Below are positions 44,991 to 49,005 of a stretch of 49,005 nucleotides of DNA, one piece after another. Source of the stretch: Christensenellaceae bacterium (GTDB taxonomy: Bacteria > Bacillota > Clostridia > Christensenellales > Aristaeellaceae); contig JAFLST010000022.1 of NCBI GenBank assembly GCA_022510815.1, positions 1-49,005 of the forward strand. The letters run 5' to 3'. A program made the translations under genes and the position numbers. How positions within the stretch are numbered: position 1 is the stretch's first letter; every line of letters begins with the position of its first letter. The notes under the pieces were generated by a model. It was not told the DNA's origin, did not search any database, and saw only the letters and a list, made by a program, of their open reading frames with translations.

Positions 44991-45317
44991 TATGCTGGTC
45001 GCAGGATTCTCTCCTTGGGTTTTCCCTTGGCCGGCTCATCCGCCAACTTGTCCAGATGCGAATCTCTCTCTCTTCCGGGTTCCACGATGGCTTCATCCCT
45101 GCGCCGCATACGGTGCCCCTGATGAGTTAGCGATTATCGTGAGGATGGGGCGCGTCGGCAAAGAAATCTGCGTAGGCAGCGGAGGTCTCCGCTATCCGCT
45201 TAATATCCTCTGTGCTGTAGCCATTCAATCAGCAGATGATTTCATCAACCTCGGCATTGACCGTCCCTTGTGCGCAGCTTGGCCGATGAGAAGAGGATAG
45301 ACCGCCAAGAAGTTCAT
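44990..45317 (-). pseudogene. Decayed DUF2200-like gene
   Basis: Three reading-frame fragments on the minus strand line up in order with what I recall of DUF2200 proteins. Fragment 1 (from ATG 45317) reads MNFLAVYPLLIGQAAHKGRS. Fragment 2, after a frameshift near 45257, reads NAEVDEIIC-stop-LNGYSTEDI ... YADFFADAPHPHDNR-stop-LIRGTVCG; the first stop is TGA where Trp (TGG) is expected. Fragment 3, after another frameshift near 45095, reads HLDKLADEPAKGKPKERILR and ends in TAA at 44990-44992. Two nonsense codons and two frameshifts exclude a working product. Together with the tkt upstream region this fills the only stretch longer than 300 bases without an intact gene. DUF2200 function is unknown. 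Confidence 0.8.
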
Positions 45318-45364
45318 ATGGCAAACTTCTCCAGATTCGTGGAATCGCCGCCTAACTTGTGGCT

Positions 45365-45393
45365 ATCATAACATAAAAAAATATTCTGTGCAA
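45365..45393 (-). promoter_or_regulatory. Promoter still present upstream of the relic gene
   Basis: On the minus strand TTGCAC (45388-45393), 17 bases, TATGAT (45365-45370). The predicted start near 45358 is about 40 bases before the relic ATG at 45317. It is divergent to the transketolase promoter. Confidence 0.55.
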
Positions 45394-45421
45394 TTTTCGT
45401 GTGTGAATGATCGTGGAATCC

Positions 45422-45450
45422 TTGACAATCCTGTCAGGAACATCTATAAT
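45422..45450 (+). promoter_or_regulatory. Consensus sigma-A promoter for the transketolase operon
   Basis: A perfect TTGACA (45422-45427), exactly 17 bases, and a perfect TATAAT (45445-45450). A short inverted repeat TGACA-ATCC-TGTCA (45423-45436) overlaps the -35 box and could serve as an operator. Confidence 0.9.
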
Positions 45451-45472
45451 TTTCCTAAGCGAACCATCCTGT

Positions 45473-45492
45473 CCGCCGTTTTTACGCGGCGG
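45473..45492 (+). promoter_or_regulatory. Leader hairpin of the transketolase mRNA
   Basis: CCGCCG (45473-45478) pairs with CGGCGG (45487-45492) around an 8-base loop, 11 bases before the AGGAGG ribosome site. It lacks a T-run after the stem, so it is more likely an mRNA-stabilising 5' hairpin than an attenuator. Confidence 0.45.
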
Positions 45493-45517
45493 TGGGTTAA
45501 AAGAGGAGGTACTATTG

Positions 45518-46333
45518 ATGGATATTCAGGCTTTACAAGCCACCTGCCGTCAGGTTCGGCGCGACATCATCACCATGACGCAGAAGGCAGGCGCGGGTCA
45601 TCCCGGCGGCTCCCTGTCCTGCACGGAGGCTATGGTGGCGCTGTACTTTGACGTGATGAAGGGCGTCGATCCCAAGGACGACAAGAATCCGAACCGTGAC
45701 CGCTTCGTGCTTTCCAAGGGCCATGCGGCTCCGGCGCTCTATGGCACGCTGTGCGAACGCGGCTATTTCGGCCGTGAGGAGTTTGACAAGTTCCGTCAGC
45801 TCCACGGCATCCTGCAGGGCCATCCGGACGTGAAGAAGTGCCCCGGCGTGGATGCCTCCACCGGCTCTCTGGGGCAGGGTATCTCCATCGCGGTTGGCAT
45901 GGCGCTGGGCGCGAAGAAGACCGGCAATCCCTGTCATGTGTACACCATCATCGGCGACGGCGAGTCTCAGGAAGGCCTTGTTTGGGAAGCTTCCATGGCT
46001 GCGGCGCATTATGGTCTGGACAACCTGACCGTCATTTTCGATCACAATGGCATGCAGATCGATGGCACCAACGATGAGGTTATGTCTCTGGGCGACGTGC
46101 AGGCCAAGTACGAGGCCTTCGGCTATGACGTGATCGAGGTCGCCGACGGCAACGACATGCAGCAGGTGCTGGATGCGCTCCATGCCCCCGCCTGCCCCGG
46201 CAAGCCCCGGCTGATTCACCTGCACACCCTCAAGGGCAAGGGCGTTTCCTTCATGGAAGGTCAGGTCGGCTGGCACGGCAAGGCTCCCAACGCTGAGCAG
46301 GCCGCACAGGCGCTCAAGGAATTGGAGGACTGA
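45518..46333 (+). CDS. Transketolase, N-terminal (TPP-binding) subunit
   Basis: Together with the next gene this makes a split transketolase, which moves two-carbon units between sugar phosphates in the pentose phosphate pathway. The 271 residues have HPGGSLSCTEAMVALYFDVM, SKGHAAPALYGTL, TGSLGQGISIAVGMALG and the TPP motif GDGESQEGLVWEASMAAAHY (near residue 146) with the Asn-containing DHNGMQIDG. ATG 45518 is fixed by AGGAGG 8 bases upstream; a longer frame upstream overlaps the promoter. The C-terminal subunit begins 4 bases after the stop. Confidence 0.97.
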   Translation: MDIQALQATCRQVRRDIITMTQKAGAGHPGGSLSCTEAMVALYFDVMKGVDPKDDKNPNRDRFVLSKGHAAPALYGTLCERGYFGREEFDKFRQLHGILQGHPDVKKCPGVDASTGSLGQGISIAVGMALGAKKTGNPCHVYTIIGDGESQEGLVWEASMAAAHYGLDNLTVIFDHNGMQIDGTNDEVMSLGDVQAKYEAFGYDVIEVADGNDMQQVLDALHAPACPGKPRLIHLHTLKGKGVSFMEGQVGWHGKAPNAEQAAQALKELED

Positions 46334-46337
46334 GACG

Positions 46338-47252
46338 ATGGAAAAGAAAGCTATCCGCGTAGCCTATGGCGAGGCGATTGTCAAGCTGGGCGCGAAGAAT
46401 GACAAGGTTGTCGTGCTGGACGCGGACCTTGCCGCCGCCACCATGACCAACGATTTCAAGAAGACCTATCCGGATCGCTTTATCGACTGCGGCATTGCCG
46501 AGGCGAACATGGTCGACATGGCCGCCGGCATGTCCACGATGGGCCTGATTCCGTTCTGCTCCACCTTTGCGGTGTTTGCTGGCCGCAGCTACGATCAGAT
46601 CCGCAATGGCGTCTGCTATCCCAAGTTCAACGTGAAGTTCGGCTTCTCTCACGCGGGCATCACGCTGGGCGAGGACGGCGGCTCTCATCAGGCCATCGAA
46701 GACATCGCTCTGATGCGCGTGCTGCCCAACATGACCGTGTTCGTCCCCAGCGACGCGACGGAGTGCTATCAGTGCGTGGAAGCCGCTGCGGAGATCAATG
46801 GCCCTGTGTATATCCGAACCGCCCGCCTGCCTTCGCCCGTGTATGAAGCACGGCCCTTCACCGTTGGCAAGGGCATCGTCATCAAGGACGGCAAGGACTG
46901 CGTGATCTTCACCTGCGGCATCATGCTGGAGCACTGCCTCGAGGCTGTGCAGATTCTGGCTGACAAGGGCGTTGATGCGGCGCTGGTCAGCTTCCACACT
47001 CTGAAGCCCTTCGATGATGAGCTGGCCCGGGCTTATGCGGCCAAGTGTGGCAAGGTCTTCACCGTGGAGGAGCATTCCATCATTGGCGGTCTGGGTGACG
47101 CTGTGGCCTCCGCTGTTTGCGGCATGGGTCTGCAGAAGTTCCAGAAGATCGGCATCAACGACGTGTTCGGTCAGTCCGGCAAGCCTGCCGACCTGCTGGT
47201 CGAATACGGCCTGACGGGCGCGCAGATCGCCGACAAGGTGCTGAACGCTTGA
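46338..47252 (+). CDS. Transketolase, C-terminal (pyrimidine-binding) subunit
   Basis: The 304-residue partner contains the pyrimidine-binding domain (DCGIAEANMVDMAAGMSTMG, with the conserved catalytic Glu, and FCSTFAVFAGRSYDQIRNGV) and the C-terminal regulatory domain (SFHTLKPFDDELARAY, FTVEEHSIIGGLGDAVAS). Split transketolases of this kind are common in Clostridia and Archaea. The gap to the N-terminal gene is 4 bases, so the subunits are made in balance. A terminator follows. Confidence 0.97.
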   Translation: MEKKAIRVAYGEAIVKLGAKNDKVVVLDADLAAATMTNDFKKTYPDRFIDCGIAEANMVDMAAGMSTMGLIPFCSTFAVFAGRSYDQIRNGVCYPKFNVKFGFSHAGITLGEDGGSHQAIEDIALMRVLPNMTVFVPSDATECYQCVEAAAEINGPVYIRTARLPSPVYEARPFTVGKGIVIKDGKDCVIFTCGIMLEHCLEAVQILADKGVDAALVSFHTLKPFDDELARAYAAKCGKVFTVEEHSIIGGLGDAVASAVCGMGLQKFQKIGINDVFGQSGKPADLLVEYGLTGAQIADKVLNA

Positions 47253-47270
47253 TCTGACAAGATGATGATG

Positions 47271-47305
47271 GCGGCGCTTCTCCACGCGGGAAGCGCTGCT
47301 TTTCT
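47271..47305 (+). terminator. Intrinsic terminator after the transketolase genes
   Basis: GCGGCGCTTC (47271-47280) pairs with GAAGCGCTGC (47290-47299, one G-T wobble), with two extra inner pairs, and is followed by TTTTCT. Confidence 0.85.
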
Positions 47306-47326
47306 ATTGAAGAAAGGACGAAGGGC

Positions 47327-47959
47327 ATGCCGTTCGATTACAAGAAGGAATACAAGGAGTTTTACCTGCCGCCAGCGAAGCCGCAAATCATTGCGATTCC
47401 ACCGATGAACTTCGTCGCTGTGCGGGGCAAGGGCAATCCTAACGCGGAAAGCGGGGAATACCAGCAGGCCATGGGGTTGCTGTATGGTATTTCCTTCACG
47501 CTGAAAATGAGCGACAAAGCGGGATACACCATTAAAGACGCCATCCCTTATGTGGTGCCGCCTTTGGAGGGCTTATGGTGGCAAGAGGAAAACGAGACCA
47601 TTGATTTTGTGCACAAGGAGCATTTCCAGTGGATCAGCATGATCCGTCTGCCGGAATTCATCACCCGCGCTGATTTCGAGTGGGCTGTCGCGGAAGCCAC
47701 GCGCAAGAAGAAGCAGGACTTCTCGCAGGCAGAGTTTCTGACTTACGAGGAGGGCCTGTGCGTCCAGTGCATGCACCTTGGCCCTTATGACGACGAACCG
47801 GCGACCATCCGGGCGATGGACGAATTTGCGCGACAGGAAGGCTATACGCTGGATATCACGGAGACGCGCAGGCATCATGAAATCTATCTGAGCGATCCGC
47901 GCCGGTGCGCCCCGGAAAAGCTGCGCACCGTGATCCGGCACCCCATAAGGAAGAAATAA
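47327..47959 (+). CDS. GyrI-like small-molecule-binding domain protein
   Basis: The 210-residue soluble protein resembles the stand-alone GyrI-like/SOUL-type effector domain group found in Firmicutes: MPFDYKKEYKEFYLPPAKPQ, IPPMNFVAVRGKGNPNAESG near residue 24, AIPYVVPPLEGLWW near 80, and CMHLGPYDDEPATIRAMDEF near 147, followed by HHEIYLSDPRR. Such domains bind amphipathic small molecules in transcription regulators or act as cyclopropanoid hydrolases, but no DNA-binding part is present here. ATG 47327 has GAAAGGA upstream. It is separated from transketolase by a terminator and has no evident promoter of its own. Confidence 0.8.
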   Translation: MPFDYKKEYKEFYLPPAKPQIIAIPPMNFVAVRGKGNPNAESGEYQQAMGLLYGISFTLKMSDKAGYTIKDAIPYVVPPLEGLWWQEENETIDFVHKEHFQWISMIRLPEFITRADFEWAVAEATRKKKQDFSQAEFLTYEEGLCVQCMHLGPYDDEPATIRAMDEFARQEGYTLDITETRRHHEIYLSDPRRCAPEKLRTVIRHPIRKK

Positions 47960-48053
47960 AAAGCTTGAAGGTTCGCGCGACAAGCCGATGGGACTTCCTT
48001 ACCGATAGATTCCATCAGGTGTCGGCAGAATATTGCGCAGAGGAGGAATCGCG

Positions 48054-48848
48054 ATGGACAATTTTGACGCTCTTCGCCGCTACTACGAGGGCTATGAAGA
48101 GGATCGACGGCTCGATAGGCCCCATGGTAAGGTTGAATTTCTGACGACTATGCGTTATCTGGAACGCTATTTGCTGCCCGGGGCGCGTATTCTGGATATT
48201 GGCGCTGGAACGGGCCGATACAGCCACGCTCTGGCACGCCGCGGTTATCAGGTGGACGCGGTCGAGCTCATCCAACATAACATCGATGTCTTTCAGTGCC
48301 ATACACAACCGGGTGAGAACGTCACGGTCGTTCAGGGGAATGCGCTGGATCTGTCCGCTTTCCCGGATGACACCTATGATGTGACGCTGCTGATGGGTCC
48401 ATTGTACCATCTGGCGGAGGAGCAGGAACGTCTGCTCGCGCTATCTGAAGCGGTTCGTGTGACCAGGCCGAGCGGCAAGGTGTTCGCGGCTTACTGCATG
48501 GGCGACGCCGCTTTGCTGTATTATGGCTTCCGGGAAGGTCACCTCAATGAGATCGTGGAAAGCTGCGGGATTGATCCGCTCCTGTTTGACGCTTTTCCAA
48601 AACCGTGGGGGCTGTTCAACCTTTGTCGGACGGAGAATATGGACGCGCTGAACAGCCGCCTCCCGGTTCGTTTGGCACACCGTTTTGCCGCGGAAGGCTA
48701 TTCATGCCATATGCGCGAATCAGTTGCCGCTATGAGTAAGGAAGCGTTCGATGAATGGATGCGGTATCATCTTGCAGTATGCGAGCGTCCCGGCATGCTT
48801 GAAATATCCAACCATGTGATTGATGTGCTTGAAAAAGCTGATTTTTAA
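48054..48848 (+). CDS. Class I SAM-dependent methyltransferase
   Basis: The 264-residue protein has the Rossmann-type methyltransferase fold: motif I ARILDIGAGTGRYSHALAR (near residue 45), the acidic end of motif II (VDAVELIQHNI), motif III (VVQGNALDLSAF) and motif IV (YDVTLLMGPLYHL). A variable C-terminal part (KPWGLFNLCRTENMDALN onward) likely sets the substrate, which is unknown. ATG 48054 is chosen because AGGAGGAA lies 5 bases upstream; a longer frame begins at 48033 without a ribosome site. It stands alone before a terminator. Confidence 0.88.
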   Translation: MDNFDALRRYYEGYEEDRRLDRPHGKVEFLTTMRYLERYLLPGARILDIGAGTGRYSHALARRGYQVDAVELIQHNIDVFQCHTQPGENVTVVQGNALDLSAFPDDTYDVTLLMGPLYHLAEEQERLLALSEAVRVTRPSGKVFAAYCMGDAALLYYGFREGHLNEIVESCGIDPLLFDAFPKPWGLFNLCRTENMDALNSRLPVRLAHRFAAEGYSCHMRESVAAMSKEAFDEWMRYHLAVCERPGMLEISNHVIDVLEKADF

Positions 48849-48858
48849 ACATAAAAAT

Positions 48859-48892
48859 GGAGCTGCATTGACTCAGATGCGGCTCCGTTTTT
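48859..48892. terminator. Bidirectional terminator between convergent genes
   Basis: GGAGCTGCAT (48859-48868) pairs with ATGCGGCTCC (48877-48886; one T-G wobble). It is followed on the plus strand by GTTTTT and preceded by AAAAAT, which gives a T-rich end on the minus strand too. Confidence 0.85.
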
Positions 48893-48907
48893 GAACTCGT
48901 GTAATGG

Positions 48908-49005
48908 TTACAGCAGCGTGACGCCCGCCTGACGGAACGCGTTGTGCGTCTCCTCATCCCAGATGGAGGACTGCACCTCGCCGATGTGCGCCTTGCCCAG
49001 AAGCA
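48908..49005 (-). CDS. C-terminal end of an unrecognised protein (partial)
   Basis: The last 31 codons of a minus-strand gene are visible, ending with TAA at 48908-48910. The translated tail includes KAHIGEVQSSIWDEETHNAF and ends QAGVTLL. The frame stays open to the window edge, the codon use resembles the neighbours, and the terminator at 48859-48892 sits right after the stop. I do not recognise the family from this fragment. Confidence 0.65.
   Translation of the reverse strand, partial: LLGKAHIGEVQSSIWDEETHNAFRQAGVTLL

Noticed and set aside
44899-45300. Plus-strand open frames across the gap after feoB
   Set aside because: They cross the feoB terminator and the relic minus-strand gene, lack ribosome sites, and their composition is not protein-like.
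1-49005. CRISPR arrays, insertion sequences, prophage or integration sites
   Set aside because: No regularly spaced repeats, transposase or integrase genes, or terminal inverted repeats were seen on either strand.

Overview
The window looks like chromosomal core DNA from an endospore-forming, low-GC-phylum but GC-rich member of the Clostridia, plausibly a gut Christensenellales-type lineage (the lineage is inference). The evidence is sporulation genes (spoIVA, gpr, two spoIIP copies, a spoIVFA/spoIVFB pair), Bacillus-like synteny miaB-ymcA-like-mutS-mutL-miaA-ynbB, strong AGGAGG ribosome sites, consensus sigma-A promoters and compact operons with 1-14 base overlaps. No insertion sequence, prophage, CRISPR array or rRNA was seen. 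A partial tRNA-Lys gene sits at the left edge.

Layout. 1-5.2 kb: tRNA-Lys, ychF, a sugar-transfer-type ATP-grasp protein, a DUF2441-like protein, a secreted cysteine-peptidase-like protein, a TIM-barrel isomerase and rplS with a structured leader. 5.2-7.2 kb (minus): an operon for a DUF2975-like membrane protein, a small Cro/C1 regulator and a lipoprotein, driven by a consensus promoter with two matching palindromes. 7.2-14.2 kb: spoIVA, an amidohydrolase, a phosphoribosyltransferase, an ECF sigma factor with its membrane partner (minus), then gpr-spoIIP. 14.2-19.5 kb: a 718-residue protein of unknown function (minus), DUF1614-spoIIP and an alpha/alpha-barrel cyclase-like protein. 19.6-28.3 kb (mostly minus): a BMP-type nucleoside ABC importer, an azoreductase-like flavoprotein, a small membrane protein, an APH-type kinase and hflK-hflC. 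28.5-42.5 kb (plus): a long chain of RNA modification, mismatch repair and sporulation protease genes. 42.5-49 kb: feoAB, a decayed DUF2200-like gene, split transketolase, a GyrI-like protein, a methyltransferase and the end of an unrecognised gene.

How the genes fit together. The sporulation genes cover engulfment (SpoIIP twice), coat basement layer (SpoIVA), pro-sigma-K processing (SpoIVFA/FB) and germination (GPR). Promoter-like sequences match their expected sigma factors: a full match to the sigma-G consensus before gpr and a good match to sigma-E before spoIVA. The ECF sigma operon has its own GTTACA/CGTCTAAT promoter, which suggests autoregulation. The 28.5-40.9 kb chain joins radical SAM enzymes, RNase G, tRNA A37 modification (MiaB, MiaA) and MutS/MutL.

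The most notable items are the paired operators at 7152-7211, the ECF promoter, the relic gene at 44990-45317 with two frameshifts and two nonsense codons but an intact-looking promoter, the conserved-looking 718-residue orphan, the RicA-like Cys tail, and a hairpin that buries the ribosome site of the spoIVFA-like gene. I found no convincing large novel defence or biosynthetic system.
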